The notes under the pieces: generated by a model
Told to the model about the DNA's origin: nothing
Databases searched by the model: none
The model's input: only the letters and a program-made list of their open reading frames with translations
Assembly (NCBI GenBank): GCA_963843565.1
Contig: CAWJKY010000003.1
Span: 1,116,001 to 1,180,000 of the forward strand
Length of the DNA stretch: 64,000 bases
Direction: 5' to 3'
Source: DASZQY01 sp963843565
GTDB lineage: Bacteria > Pseudomonadota > Alphaproteobacteria > Rhizobiales > Kaistiaceae
Shown here: positions 45,422 to 55,753 of the stretch, one piece after another
How the letters are laid out: each line of letters begins with the position of its first letter
Numbering within the stretch: the first letter of the stretch is position 1
Program-made: the position numbers and the translations under genes

Positions 45422-45426
45422 CGACG

Positions 45427-45783
45427 ATGGGCGTCTTCTACGAAGTCTCGCTCGGCGACTTTCTGCTGGTCACCGTCTTCCTCGGAGGCGGCGCCGCGTA
45501 TCTCACTGGCCGCGCCGCGGCGATCACCTGGCAGGGGATTCCCGTCGTCATCGTCTACCTGGCGCTGCTCGGCGCGGCGGTGCGCTTCATCCACTACGCC
45601 CTGTTCAACGGGACGCTTCTCGACCTGCAATTCTACGCCGTCGACATGGTGGTGCTGCTGGCACTGGGCGGCCTTGGCTACCGGGCCACCCGCGCCATCC
45701 AGATGACCGGCCAATACCCTTGGCTTTACGAGGGCGCGGGACCGCTGATGTGGCGCCGGCGGGCCAAGGGGGAACAGGGGTAA
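45427..45783 (+). CDS. DUF6867 family small membrane protein
   Basis: A 118-residue protein with three hydrophobic segments (LLVTVFLGGGAAYLTG, IPVVIVYLALLGAAVRFIHYAL and FYAVDMVVLLALGGLGYRAT) and a terminal QMTGQYPWLYEGAGPLMWRRR. It begins five bases after livF. The family sits at the end of liv operons in alphaproteobacteria, so an accessory role in that transporter is likely, but none is demonstrated. Confidence 0.8.
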   Translation: MGVFYEVSLGDFLLVTVFLGGGAAYLTGRAAAITWQGIPVVIVYLALLGAAVRFIHYALFNGTLLDLQFYAVDMVVLLALGGLGYRATRAIQMTGQYPWLYEGAGPLMWRRRAKGEQG

Positions 45784-45802
45784 CCACCCAAATGCCGCCA
45801 AG

Positions 45803-45831
45803 TTGCGCGGTTTCCCGCGCCGGGCTAGGCT
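45803..45831 (+). promoter_or_regulatory. Probable promoter of the livJ-type gene
   Basis: TTGCGC at 45803-45808, 17 bases, TAGGCT at 45826-45831. This is a reasonable alphaproteobacterial housekeeping promoter, giving a leader of about 88 bases before the ATG at 45926. It would let the abundant binding protein be made independently of the permease genes upstream. Confidence 0.45.
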
Positions 45832-45925
45832 CTGACGCAAGTGAGGGCACCGACCCTTGCTGATCACTTAGCGGGCAATTTGCTTGTCCACAGAAGCAAA
45901 CCCGCATCATCCAGGGGAGTAACAC

Positions 45926-47035
<1,110 letters not shown>

Positions 47036-47062
47036 GCGAAACTCGCCTCAGGCAAGAACAGG

Positions 47063-47093
47063 AAACCCCGGCCTCGCGCCGGGGTTTCTTTTT
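47063..47093 (+). terminator. Intrinsic terminator after livJ
   Basis: AAACCCCGG and CCGGGGTTT form a nine-base-pair stem around a seven-base loop, and the following CTTTTT tract completes a textbook rho-independent terminator. Confidence 0.92.
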
Positions 47094-47139
47094 GCCGGTT
47101 GCGCCGGGCGGCGCGCCCGCGCAATCTTGCCGCCGACCG

Positions 47140-48252
47140 ATGAAAGCCGCCCTCGCCCGACCGTTCCTCGCCGTCGTTGCCGCCGCGCTGCTCGTGGCGG
47201 CCGGTGCCGCGCGCGCCGAAATCATCATCGGGGTCGCCGGGCCGATGAGCGGCGGACTGGCGGTGCTCGGCGCCCAGATGAAGGCCGGCGCCGAACAGGC
47301 GGTCGCCGACGCCAACGCCACCGGCGGGATCAACGGCGAAACGCTCAGGGTCGAGACGGTCGACGACAAGTGCGACGCCAAGACCGGCGACGCGGTCGCC
47401 AACCAGCTGGCCGGGGTCGGCGCCAAGATGGTCGCCGGCCACCTCTGCCTGTCGGCGTCGATCGCCGCGGCACCGGTCTACGCCACCAATTCGATCGTGC
47501 AGATCTCGCCGGGCACGACCTTTCCGAAGTTCACCGACGAGCGCGCCGGACCGGGCACCTTCCGGGTCGCCGGGCGCGACGACCAGCAGGCACAGGTCGC
47601 CGCGGAGCTGCTGGTCGGCCAGTTCGCCGGCAAGAAGGTCGCCTTCGTCGACGACAAGAGCCAGTACGGCAAGACGCTCGCCGACGCGGTGCGCAAGCTC
47701 TACAACGAGACCGGCGGGCGCGAGGTGCTGACCCAGCAGATCGACCCGGGCCAGCGGGATTATTCCGGGCTCGCCTCGGTGCTGGCGGCGGCGAAGATCG
47801 ACGTGGTCTATTTCGGCGGCTACTGGACCGAGGCCGGCGCGATCGTCCGCGACCTGGCGGCGGCGGGCTCGGCGGCGGTGCTGATCGGCGGCGACGCGCT
47901 CGCCAACGACGACTTCGGCCAGATCGCCGGAGCGGCGGCGGACGGCACGCTGATGACGTTCATGCCCGACCCGGCCGGCGAGGCGATCAACGCCGACCTC
48001 GACCAGCGGCTGCTTGCCGCCGGCGTCGCACCCGAGGGCTACGTGCTCTACACCTACGCCGCGGTGAAGGTGTGGATCGACGCGGCGAAGGCCGCCGGCT
48101 CGACCGACTTCGCCGCCGTCAGCGCGGGAATCGCGGCCGGCGAATTCGACACGCCGCTCGGGCACATTTCGTTCGACGCCAAGGGCGACGTCAGCGTGCC
48201 GGGCTTTGCCGTCTACAAGTGGAAAGGCGGCACCTTCGCGGAAATCCGCTGA
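47140..48252 (+). CDS. Second branched-chain amino-acid binding protein
   Basis: A 370-residue paralogue of the preceding binding protein, with a signal peptide (FLAVVAAALLVAAGAARA) and parallel motifs: GVAGPMSGGLAVLGAQMKAG, HLCLSASIAAAPVY, FVDDKSQYGKTLADAV and GGDALANDDFGQI. The tandem pair looks like a gene duplication with divergence in the ligand loops, so it probably widens substrate range. The intergenic gap is 104 bases with a terminator, so it needs its own promoter, which I could not place confidently. Confidence 0.92.
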   Translation: MKAALARPFLAVVAAALLVAAGAARAEIIIGVAGPMSGGLAVLGAQMKAGAEQAVADANATGGINGETLRVETVDDKCDAKTGDAVANQLAGVGAKMVAGHLCLSASIAAAPVYATNSIVQISPGTTFPKFTDERAGPGTFRVAGRDDQQAQVAAELLVGQFAGKKVAFVDDKSQYGKTLADAVRKLYNETGGREVLTQQIDPGQRDYSGLASVLAAAKIDVVYFGGYWTEAGAIVRDLAAAGSAAVLIGGDALANDDFGQIAGAAADGTLMTFMPDPAGEAINADLDQRLLAAGVAPEGYVLYTYAAVKVWIDAAKAAGSTDFAAVSAGIAAGEFDTPLGHISFDAKGDVSVPGFAVYKWKGGTFAEIR

Positions 48253-48279
48253 GGCGTGGCGAAGAAGGGCCTTGAAGCG

Positions 48280-49269
48280 ATGCGCAACCTGCTGACCGAC
48301 GTGGCGGGGCTGAAGGTCGGCAACGCCGCCGACGAGCGCCTGAAGTCGGGCGTCACGGTGGTGTTCTGCGAACAGGCGGCGGTCGCCTCGGCGCACCTGA
48401 TGGGCGGCGCGCCGGGGAGCCGCGAGACCGACCTGCTGGCGCCGGAACAGACCAGCGAGCGAATCGACGCGGTGGTGCTTGCCGGCGGCTCGGCCTTCGG
48501 GCTCGACGCGGCGAGCGGCGTCATGGCGGGCCTGCGCGCCATGGGACGGGGGACCGCGGTCGGGCCGGCGCGCGTGCCGATCGTGCCGGCGGCGATCCTC
48601 TTCGACCTCCTCAACGGCGGCGACAAGAGCTGGACCGAGACGCCCTACCCCGCGCTCGGGCGCGCGGCGCTCGAGGCGGCGGCGGAGACGTTCGGGCTGG
48701 GTTCCGCCGGCGCCGGCTTTGGCGCGACCACCGCCAGCCTCAAGGGCGGCCTCGGCTCGGCCTCCGCGAAGACCGCAGGCGGCATCACGGTCGCGGCGCT
48801 GGTCGCGGTCAACGCGGTCGGCCAGGCGACGATCGGCGACAGCGGCCATTTCTGGGCGGCGCCGTTCGAGATCGGCGACGAATTCGGCGGGCGCGGGTTT
48901 CCGGCGCCGCTGCCGGCGGACGCCACGACACTCCGCCACAAGGGGCAGATGACGCCGATCGAGAACACCACCATCGCCGTGGTCGCCACCGACGCGGCGC
49001 TCACCAAGGCCGAGGCCAAGCGGCTCGCCGTCATGGCGCACGACGGCTTCGCGCGGGCACTGTGGCCCTCGCACACACCGATCGACGGCGACCTCGTCTT
49101 CGCGATCGCGACGGGGCGGGCAGCCGGCACCGTCGATCAACTGGGGATGATCGAACTGGGCTCGCTCGGCGCAGCGTGCATGGCGCGGGCCATCGCCCGC
49201 GGCGTCTACATGGCGACGCCCGCCGCTGGCGACCTGTTGCCGACCTGGCAGCAGAAATTCGAGACCTGA
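48280..49269 (+). CDS. P1/S58 family peptidase (DmpA / NylC-like)
   Basis: A 329-residue Ntn-type hydrolase. MRNLLTDVAGLKVGNA at the start, VVLAGGSAFGLDAASGV, and NTTIAVVATDA near residue 229 match the S58 family. Self-cleavage before Thr230 (Asn-Thr junction) would yield alpha and beta chains with Thr as nucleophile, as in NylC. The family includes D/L-aminopeptidases and nylon-oligomer hydrolases. I prefer the ATG at 48280, where homology begins, over a GTG at 48256. Natural substrate unknown. Confidence 0.86.
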   Translation: MRNLLTDVAGLKVGNAADERLKSGVTVVFCEQAAVASAHLMGGAPGSRETDLLAPEQTSERIDAVVLAGGSAFGLDAASGVMAGLRAMGRGTAVGPARVPIVPAAILFDLLNGGDKSWTETPYPALGRAALEAAAETFGLGSAGAGFGATTASLKGGLGSASAKTAGGITVAALVAVNAVGQATIGDSGHFWAAPFEIGDEFGGRGFPAPLPADATTLRHKGQMTPIENTTIAVVATDAALTKAEAKRLAVMAHDGFARALWPSHTPIDGDLVFAIATGRAAGTVDQLGMIELGSLGAACMARAIARGVYMATPAAGDLLPTWQQKFET

Positions 49270-49322
49270 CGCGCGACGTTCGCCAAATTGCGCAACAGCG
49301 GGAGCCCGTGCTACGCGACGCC

Positions 49323-49982
49323 ATGACCCGACCCCGCCTCATCGCCCCGTCAATCCTCGCCTCCGATTTCGCCAGGCTCGGCGAAGAAGTGCGCGCCGTC
49401 GACGCGGCCGGGGCCGACTGGGTCCACGTCGACGTGATGGACGGGCATTTCGTGCCCAACATCACCATCGGGCCGGCGGTGGTGCGCGCCATCCGGCCGC
49501 ATACGAAAAAGCCGCTCGACGTCCACCTGATGATCGCGCCGGCGATGCCGTTTCTGGAGGCGTTCGCGGCGGCCGGCGCCGACCACATCATCGTCCACGT
49601 CGAGGCGGAAGCGGACATCCGCCCGGCGCTTGCCGCGATCCGCGGGTTCGGCAAGAAGGCGGGCGTCACGCTCAAGCCCGGCACGCCGGTCGCGGCGCTG
49701 GCGCCGCTTCTCGACCTTGCCGACCAGGTGCTGGTGATGAGCGTCGAGCCGGGGTTCGGCGGGCAAGCGTTCATGCCGGAAGCGATCGAGCGGATCGCCG
49801 CGATCCGGGCCATGCTCGGCACGCGCGACGTGCCGATCGCGGTCGACGGCGGCGTGGTGCCGGACAACGCCGGGGCGGTGGCGGCGGCCGGGGCCGACGT
49901 GATCGTGGCGGGTTCGTTCGTGTTCAAGGGCGGCGCGGCGGCCTACGCCGGCAACATCGCGGCGCTGCGCAACGCCGGCTGA
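49323..49982 (+). CDS. rpe: Ribulose-phosphate 3-epimerase
   Basis: A 219-residue TIM barrel interconverting ribulose 5-phosphate and xylulose 5-phosphate. IAPSILASDFARLG, VHVDVMDGHFVPNIT, DVHLMI, MSVEPGFGGQAF and VDGGVVPDNA contain the catalytic Asp pair and metal-binding His residues. The ATG at 49323 is used. In alphaproteobacteria rpe commonly precedes purB, as here with one gene between. Confidence 0.95.
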   Translation: MTRPRLIAPSILASDFARLGEEVRAVDAAGADWVHVDVMDGHFVPNITIGPAVVRAIRPHTKKPLDVHLMIAPAMPFLEAFAAAGADHIIVHVEAEADIRPALAAIRGFGKKAGVTLKPGTPVAALAPLLDLADQVLVMSVEPGFGGQAFMPEAIERIAAIRAMLGTRDVPIAVDGGVVPDNAGAVAAAGADVIVAGSFVFKGGAAAYAGNIAALRNAG

Positions 49983-49989
49983 GGAGACA

Positions 49990-50703
49990 ATGCCCACGCG
50001 CCGGCTCGCGCTCCTGCTCGGACTGCTCCTGCCCGCCGCGGCGATGGCCGGCGACTATGCCGACCGGGACATTCTGGGCTTCTCGACGGACGGCGGCTAT
50101 TTCGCCTTCGAGGAATACGGGACGCAGGACGGTTCCGGATTTTCCTATTCCAACATCTATGTGATCGACATCGACAAGGACCGCTGGGCGAGCGGCACGC
50201 CGGTCCGCGTGCTGCGCAAGGACGAAAGCGTGGCGCTGACGACGGTCCGCACCGACGCCCGCAAGCAGGGCAGCGCGCTGTTGAAGAGATACGGCATCGT
50301 TGCCGTCGGCGAGACGCTGGTCAGCAATCCGCTGACCGAAATCGGTGCCGATCCCTATGTGGTCCGGTTCATCACCAACCCCTATGTCGACACCGATCGC
50401 ATCTGGACGCTGACCCTGACGCCCGTCCCCTTCCCCGACCCGCCCGGCTGCGAGAATCTCGGGCCGGTGCAGGGCTTCCGGCTCGTGCTTCGCAATGTCG
50501 ACGGCGAAGAGCGGACGCTGCTGGAGGACAGCAAGCTTCCCGCATCGCGCGGCTGCGCGCTGGACTACGCGATCTCCGACGTCGTCTTCTTCGATCCGGA
50601 GGCCGAGGCAGCGAAACTGGCGGTGATCGTCTCGGTCTACACCGTCGGCTTCGAGGGGTCGGACCGCCGCTTCCTGGCGGTCACCGCGCCGCTGTCCGAC
50701 TGA
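49990..50703 (+). CDS. DUF2259 family secreted protein
   Basis: A 237-residue periplasmic protein with a signal peptide (ALLLGLLLPAAAMA). The mature part starts GDYADRDILGFSTDGGYFAFEEYGTQDGSG, the DUF2259 hallmark. Two Cys residues (PGCENLG and RGCALDY) could pair. It begins seven bases after rpe and is likely cotranscribed. Function unknown. Confidence 0.83.
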   Translation: MPTRRLALLLGLLLPAAAMAGDYADRDILGFSTDGGYFAFEEYGTQDGSGFSYSNIYVIDIDKDRWASGTPVRVLRKDESVALTTVRTDARKQGSALLKRYGIVAVGETLVSNPLTEIGADPYVVRFITNPYVDTDRIWTLTLTPVPFPDPPGCENLGPVQGFRLVLRNVDGEERTLLEDSKLPASRGCALDYAISDVVFFDPEAEAAKLAVIVSVYTVGFEGSDRRFLAVTAPLSD

Positions 50704-50782
50704 GCGGCGGCCGGCGGCGATTGTGGCGGCCGGGCGCGTCTGCTAGACCGCGCCGGTCTTCTTCCGACATCGGACCGAGCTC

Positions 50783-52099
50783 ATGATTCCGCGCTACTCG
50801 CGCCCTGAAATGGCGGCGATCTGGTCGCCGGAGACCCGATACCGCATCTGGTTCGAGATCGAGGCGCACGCCCTCGACGCCATGGCCGAACTCGGCACGG
50901 TGCCGAAATCGGCGGCGGCGACGGTGCGGCGCAAGGGCGCCAAGGCGAAATTCGACGCCGAACGGATCGCGGAGATCGAGGCGGAGACCAAACACGACGT
51001 CATCGCGTTCCTGACCCACGTCGCCGAACTGGTCGGGCCGGCGGCGCGCCATCTGCACCAGGGCCTGACCTCGTCGGACATCCTCGATACGTGCTTTTCG
51101 GTGCAGCTCACCCGGGCGGCGGACATCCTGCTTGCCGACATCGACGCGCTGCTCGCGGCGCTTCACCGGCGCGCGGAGGAATTCAAGCGGACGCCGACCA
51201 TCGGGCGGAGCCACGGCATCCACGCCGAGCCGACCACCTTCGGCCTGAAGCTTGCCGGTGCGTACGCCGAGTTCGCGCGGGCGCGGCGGCGGCTCCACGC
51301 CGCGCGCGAAGAGGTCGCGACCGCGGCGATTTCCGGCGCGGTCGGCACCTTCGCCAACGTCGATCCACGCGTCGAGGAGCACGTGGCGCGGGCGCTGGGC
51401 CTGCGCCCCGAGGCGATCTCGACGCAGGTCATCCCGCGGGACCGGCACGCCATGTTCTTCGCGACGCTCGGCGTGGTGGCTTCGTCGGTGGAGCGGCTGG
51501 CGACGGAGACCCGCCACCTGCAGCGCAGCGAAGTACGCGAGGCGGAGGAGTTCTTCTCGCCGGGGCAGAAGGGCTCCTCGGCGATGCCGCACAAGCGCAA
51601 CCCGGTGCTGTCGGAAAACCTCACCGGCCTCGCCCGGCTGGTGCGCGGGATGGTGACGCCGGCGCTGGAAGACGTAGCGCTGTGGCACGAGCGCGACATC
51701 TCGCACTCATCGGTCGAGCGGGTGATCGGGCCGGACGCCACCATCGCGCTCGACTTCGCGCTGGCCCGCCTTGCCGGACTGATCGACAAGCTGGTCGTCT
51801 ATCCGGAGCAGATGCGGGCCAACCTCGACAGCCTCGGCGGGCTGATCCACTCGCAGCGGGTGATGCTGGCGCTGGTCGACAAGGGCATGAGCCGCGAGGA
51901 CGCCTACGCCGCCGTGCAGCGCAACGCCATGAAGGCATGGGCGTCGAAGGCCGACTTCCTGACGCTGCTGAAGGGCGACGGGCTCGTCACCAGACGGCTG
52001 AAGGCGGCCGACCTCGATCAGTTCTTCGACCTCGACTATCACCTGAAGAACGTCGACCTCATCTTTCACCGGGTGTTCGGCACATCGAGCCCGCGGTGA
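50783..52099 (+). CDS. purB: Adenylosuccinate lyase
   Basis: A 438-residue enzyme of purine synthesis that splits SAICAR and adenylosuccinate, releasing fumarate. TSSDILDTCFSVQL, the GRSHGIHAEPTTFGLK catalytic region and the signature GSSAMPHKRNP are intact. The stop overlaps the GTG of a DUF4238 pseudogene as GTGA. Confidence 0.96.
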   Translation: MIPRYSRPEMAAIWSPETRYRIWFEIEAHALDAMAELGTVPKSAAATVRRKGAKAKFDAERIAEIEAETKHDVIAFLTHVAELVGPAARHLHQGLTSSDILDTCFSVQLTRAADILLADIDALLAALHRRAEEFKRTPTIGRSHGIHAEPTTFGLKLAGAYAEFARARRRLHAAREEVATAAISGAVGTFANVDPRVEEHVARALGLRPEAISTQVIPRDRHAMFFATLGVVASSVERLATETRHLQRSEVREAEEFFSPGQKGSSAMPHKRNPVLSENLTGLARLVRGMVTPALEDVALWHERDISHSSVERVIGPDATIALDFALARLAGLIDKLVVYPEQMRANLDSLGGLIHSQRVMLALVDKGMSREDAYAAVQRNAMKAWASKADFLTLLKGDGLVTRRLKAADLDQFFDLDYHLKNVDLIFHRVFGTSSPR

Positions 52100-52939
52100 C
52101 GCTGACGCGCTACAAGCAGGGTGAGCGGCACCATTGGCTGCCAATTGTCTTGCTGAAGCGCTGGTCCGTGAAGGGGCTTGTCGGAGCTCTCACCAGCGAC
52201 GGCGTGGTTCGCCACGACGCGCCGAAGGATACGGCAGCCATTGAGGATCTCCACAACATGCCGCTCGGCGGCCCTTGGACTGCCTCCATCGAGCCCCTGT
52301 TTGATGAAGCCGACAACGAAGCGAATGTGCCTTCCACCAAGAAGCCTCGTGCAGGAAGGCGCCGTGCGCGGCAGGCCTGTCGATCGAGACGATGAGTTGT
52401 TGATTACCGGCTTGGCCTATTCGCGGCTTCATTGCTCACCAGAAGCCCAAGGTATCGACACGCAATCAAGTCCGAAGTTGAGTACTTCCAGCGGCGCATG
52501 GGCTGGACGCAACCGTCAGCACCCGATGACCTCATTTCCGCAAACGTCAATCAGTATTACGGCAGCCTAGTCATGGCTCTCCGTCGGACGGGCAGGTGGA
52601 TCTTGCTTTATCCGGAGTTGAGTTCGTTGTCGGAGACGGCTTTTTTGGCCGCGTCCCAACATCTGCCCAGAATTCGGAGTGCCATTTCTTCTTTCCAATG
52701 CTGCCATCTATCGGCGTGGCGACTCGAACGTCGCCCCACCGTCGGACCGCCTGTCCGAGCGGCGCGTGGATGACGACGAGGTGGCACGCTTGAACCAACT
52801 AACAATGGCATCATGTTCCTCGATCGTGTTCTTTCGCACAAAGCGGCCTGACTGGAAGACAGAACGACAGCCCTCCACGTTCCCGAAGACGTGGCAAAGC
52901 CAAGACCCGTGGCTCGAATCTGTGTTCGCGCGCCTTTAG
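52096..52939 (+). pseudogene. DUF4238 family gene, broken by several frameshifts
   Basis: The start GTG at 52096 overlaps the purB stop. RYKQGERHHWLPIVLLKRW is the N-terminal DUF4238 motif. Family-like sequence continues in changing frames: NEANV to about 52330, DDELLITGLAYSRL near 52390-52430, SPRYRHAIKSEVEYFQRRMGW and NVNQYYGSLVMALR to 52590, then VEFVVGDGFFGRV near 52620, and finally DDDEVARLNQLTMASC to the stop at 52939. At least four slips are needed, so the gene is dead unless the sequence is faulty. GC content and codon bias are lower than in purB, suggesting recent acquisition. DUF4238 has no established function. Confidence 0.7.
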
Positions 52940-52975
52940 GCGCCGCGCTGTAATGCCCGCACCAAGAGGAAGCAA

Positions 52976-53509
52976 ATGACCGACTCGATCTACGCCTTTT
53001 CGATGAACCGGCTCGACGGCACGCCGCAGACGCTCGGCGACTACGCCGGCAAGGTGATGCTGGTCGTCAACGTCGCCTCCAAGTGCGGGCTGACGCCGCA
53101 GTACGAGGGGCTGGAGAGGCTCTACGCGACCTATCGCGACCGCGGGCTGGTGGTGCTGGGCTTCCCTTGCAACGATTTCGCCGGACAGGAGCCGGGCAGC
53201 GAAGGCGAGATCGCCGAATTCTGCCAAACGGTCTATGGCGTCGACTTCCCGATGTTCGCCAAGCTGCACGTCAAGGGCGACGAACAGAGCCCGCTCTACC
53301 GGACGCTGACCGCGGCGCAGCCGCGGCGCACGCTCGCCGCCCAGCCGAAGCCGGGCGCGGCCGCCAAACAGGGCGAGGTGGACGTGCGCTGGAACTTCGA
53401 AAAGTTCCTGGTCAGCCGCGACGGCGAAGTGGTGGCGCGCTTCGATCCGGACGTGGTGCCGCTCGACCCGATGCTCGTCGGCGCGGTCGAGAAGGAACTG
53501 GCGGCTTAG
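52976..53509 (+). CDS. Glutathione peroxidase
   Basis: A 177-residue thioredoxin-fold peroxidase with the catalytic Cys in NVASKCGLTPQYEGL near residue 37, Gln in FAGQEPGS and Trp in VRWNFEKFL. Cys replaces selenocysteine, as usual in bacteria; such enzymes often use thioredoxin in practice. An insertion around AAQPKPGAAAKQGEVD is slightly longer than in E. coli BtuE. Confidence 0.92.
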   Translation: MTDSIYAFSMNRLDGTPQTLGDYAGKVMLVVNVASKCGLTPQYEGLERLYATYRDRGLVVLGFPCNDFAGQEPGSEGEIAEFCQTVYGVDFPMFAKLHVKGDEQSPLYRTLTAAQPRRTLAAQPKPGAAAKQGEVDVRWNFEKFLVSRDGEVVARFDPDVVPLDPMLVGAVEKELAA

Positions 53510-53566
53510 CCGGGCGGGACAAGCGATCCCCACCCGATCCGCCGTCGCCCGTGCTTCGGCGATCAC

Positions 53567-53587
53567 CCTCCCCTTTTCAAGGGGAGG
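53567..53587. repeat. Hairpin between convergent genes
   Basis: CCTCCCCTT and AAGGGGAGG form a perfect nine-base-pair stem with a three-base loop. It lies between the convergent peroxidase and aldolase genes and may act as a two-way terminator or be a dispersed palindromic repeat; only one copy is in this window. Confidence 0.45.
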
Positions 53588-53616
53588 TGAAGCAGCGCTT
53601 CCCCATGCAGCGACCG

Positions 53617-54378
53617 CTACTGACGCGAGGCGTCGAGAAGGGCCATCGCGCCATTGACCAGATAGTCGTGGTCGGACGCGAGCGCGATGAAGCGGTAGCC
53701 GTAGCCCTGAAACTGTTTCGCCCGCGCCGCGGTGGCGCAGAAGACGCCGGCGAACTTGCCGGCCGCGGCGGCGCGCTCGGCGATTTCCGCGATGGTCCGG
53801 TCGAGGCCGGAATCGAGCGGCGCGATGCGCGCGCCCTTCGACAGCGTGACCGACAGGTCGGACGGGCCGACAAACACGCCGTCGAGACCGGGAACGGCGA
53901 GGATCTCGTCGAGGGCGGCGAGCGCCGCGGGGGTCTCGATCATGGCGATGGCCAGCGTCTGGGCGTTGGCCGCCTCGAGGTGGCCTTGCGGGCCCAGACC
54001 GGTGAGGCCCATGGCGCGGCGCGGCCCCCAGCTCCTCTCGCCAACCGGCGGATATTTCAGGGCGGCGACCAGGGCGCGGGCGTCGGCAGCGCTGTTGATC
54101 ATCGGCGCGATGACCGCCTCGCCGCCCATGTCAACGACACGGCTGGCGAGGGCGTTGTCAGCGACCGGGATGCGGACAACCGACGGCTTGGCGGACAGGG
54201 CGACGGCGCCGATGCCGACGGTCAGCGAGGCGACGCTGTGCAGGCCGTGCTGGACGTCGAAGGTGACGCAGTCGAAGCTGAGGCGGGCCAGGGCCTCGAC
54301 GACCGCGGGGTCCGGCAGGACGGACCAGGCGCTGAGAAGGGTTTCGCCCGCCCTGAGGCGCCCGGCGAGCCCGCTCAC
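53617..54378 (-). CDS. HpcH/HpaI aldolase family protein
   Basis: A 253-residue class II aldolase. FDCVTFDVQHGLHSV holds the catalytic His region, and the metal ligands appear in AMIETPAAL (Glu) and FVGPSDLSVTLS (Asp). Typical reactions join or split pyruvate and an aldehyde; the substrate here is unknown. The GTG at 54378 overlaps the stop of the zeta-subunit gene as GTGA, so the two are coupled. Confidence 0.86.
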   Translation of the reverse strand: MSGLAGRLRAGETLLSAWSVLPDPAVVEALARLSFDCVTFDVQHGLHSVASLTVGIGAVALSAKPSVVRIPVADNALASRVVDMGGEAVIAPMINSAADARALVAALKYPPVGERSWGPRRAMGLTGLGPQGHLEAANAQTLAIAMIETPAALAALDEILAVPGLDGVFVGPSDLSVTLSKGARIAPLDSGLDRTIAEIAERAAAAGKFAGVFCATAARAKQFQGYGYRFIALASDHDYLVNGAMALLDASRQ

Positions 54379-54698
54379 GTCTCGTTCTGGACCTGCTCCA
54401 TCGCCTGCAGCATGAGATCGCTCATGGTGCGGCGAATCTGGTGGTCGGACTGTTCGACGCCGCCGGCATCGAGATCGCGGCGGATCTTGGCGAACACGTC
54501 CTCCTCGCCCAGCTTCTCGAAATCGGCGGCGATGACCTCCTTGGCGTAGGCATCGGCATCCGCCCCGGTCTTGCCAAGCAACCCGGCTGCCCAAAGACCG
54601 AGCAGCTTGTTGCGTCGCGCCTCGGCCTTGAAGCGAAGCTCCGCGTCGTGCGCGAACTTGCTCTCGAAGGCGTCCTTGCGCTTGTCGAAGGTCGTCAT
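54375..54698 (-). CDS. F1-ATPase inhibitor subunit zeta (DUF1476)
   Basis: A 107-residue helical protein matching the alphaproteobacterial zeta subunit: MTTFDKRKDAFESKFAHDAE at the inhibitory N terminus, NKLLGLWAAGLLG, and a C-terminal helix with DVFAKIRRDL. In Paracoccus zeta blocks ATP hydrolysis by the F1 motor. The ATG at 54698 is used. It is cotranscribed with an aldolase gene here. Confidence 0.9.
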   Translation of the reverse strand: MTTFDKRKDAFESKFAHDAELRFKAEARRNKLLGLWAAGLLGKTGADADAYAKEVIAADFEKLGEEDVFAKIRRDLDAGGVEQSDHQIRRTMSDLMLQAMEQVQNET

Positions 54699-54988
54699 TT
54701 CGCAATCGCTCCCGTCACCTCGCCGCAGCCTCTCGGAACGGCCGCCTTGCATATCTTCTGGGCGCCCCTAAATCAACGCTTGCCCGGCGCCGCGCCAACG
54801 CCTTATTCGTCAGGTTTTCCGGCATTCCCGAGGCGGCCCTGGTCGCATTGTACTGACATGATCGATCGAATATGGTCCGCCGCGAGGCGGAGGCCGCTCA
54901 CGTCGAGTCGGCGAATGGCTGAGCTGCCCCGTTTCCTCTCGACTGGAACTCCCACGAAATGGACTTTCTCAAACCACGGTACGTGCCC

Positions 54989-55753
54989 ATGAAGAACCGG
55001 CGGCGCATCTATGAGGGCAAAGCCAAGATTCTGTTCGAGGGGCCGGAGCCGGGTACGCTCGTCCAGTTCTTCAAGGACGACGCCACCGCCTTCAACAAGA
55101 AGAAGCACGACGTTGTCGACGGCAAGGGCGTGCTCAACAACCGCATCAGCGAGCACATCTTCAACCAGCTGAACAAGATGGGCATTCCGACCCATTTCAT
55201 CCGCCGGCTGAACATGCGCGAACAGCTGATCCGCGAAGTCGAGATCATTCCGCTGGAAGTGGTGGTGCGCAACGTCGCCGCGGGCTCGTTGTCGAAGCGG
55301 CTTGGCCTCGAGGAAGGCACCGTGCTGCCGCGCTCGATCATCGAGTTCTATTACAAGAACGACGAGCTCGACGACCCGATGGTGTCGGAAGAGCACATCA
55401 CCGCCTTCGGCTGGGCGACGCCGCAGGAGATCGACGACGTGATGGCGCTCGCCATCCGCGTCAACGACTTCCTGTCGGGCCTGTTCCTCGGCGCCGGCAT
55501 CCAACTGGTCGATTTCAAGATCGAGTGCGGGCGCCTGTGGGAAGGCGACATGATGCGCGTCGTGGTCGCCGACGAGATTTCGCCGGACTCCTGCCGGCTG
55601 TGGGACATCGCCACCAAGGACAAGCTCGACAAGGACCGCTTCCGCCGCGACATGGGCGGGCTGGTGGAGGCCTATCAGGAAGTGGCGCGCCGGCTCGGCA
55701 TCCTCATCGAGCAGGAGCGCCCGAAGGGCACCGGCCCGGTTCTGGTGCAGTGA
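54989..55753 (+). CDS. purC: SAICAR synthetase
   Basis: A 254-residue enzyme joining aspartate to CAIR in purine synthesis. RRRIYEGKAKILFEGPEPGTL, FKDDATAFN, VVRNVAAGSL and DFKIECGR, then VVADEISPDSCRLWD, contain the ATP and substrate motifs. I choose the ATG at 54989, consistent with family length; an ATG at 54959 would add ten residues. It overlaps purS by GTGA. Confidence 0.95.
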   Translation: MKNRRRIYEGKAKILFEGPEPGTLVQFFKDDATAFNKKKHDVVDGKGVLNNRISEHIFNQLNKMGIPTHFIRRLNMREQLIREVEIIPLEVVVRNVAAGSLSKRLGLEEGTVLPRSIIEFYYKNDELDDPMVSEEHITAFGWATPQEIDDVMALAIRVNDFLSGLFLGAGIQLVDFKIECGRLWEGDMMRVVVADEISPDSCRLWDIATKDKLDKDRFRRDMGGLVEAYQEVARRLGILIEQERPKGTGPVLVQ

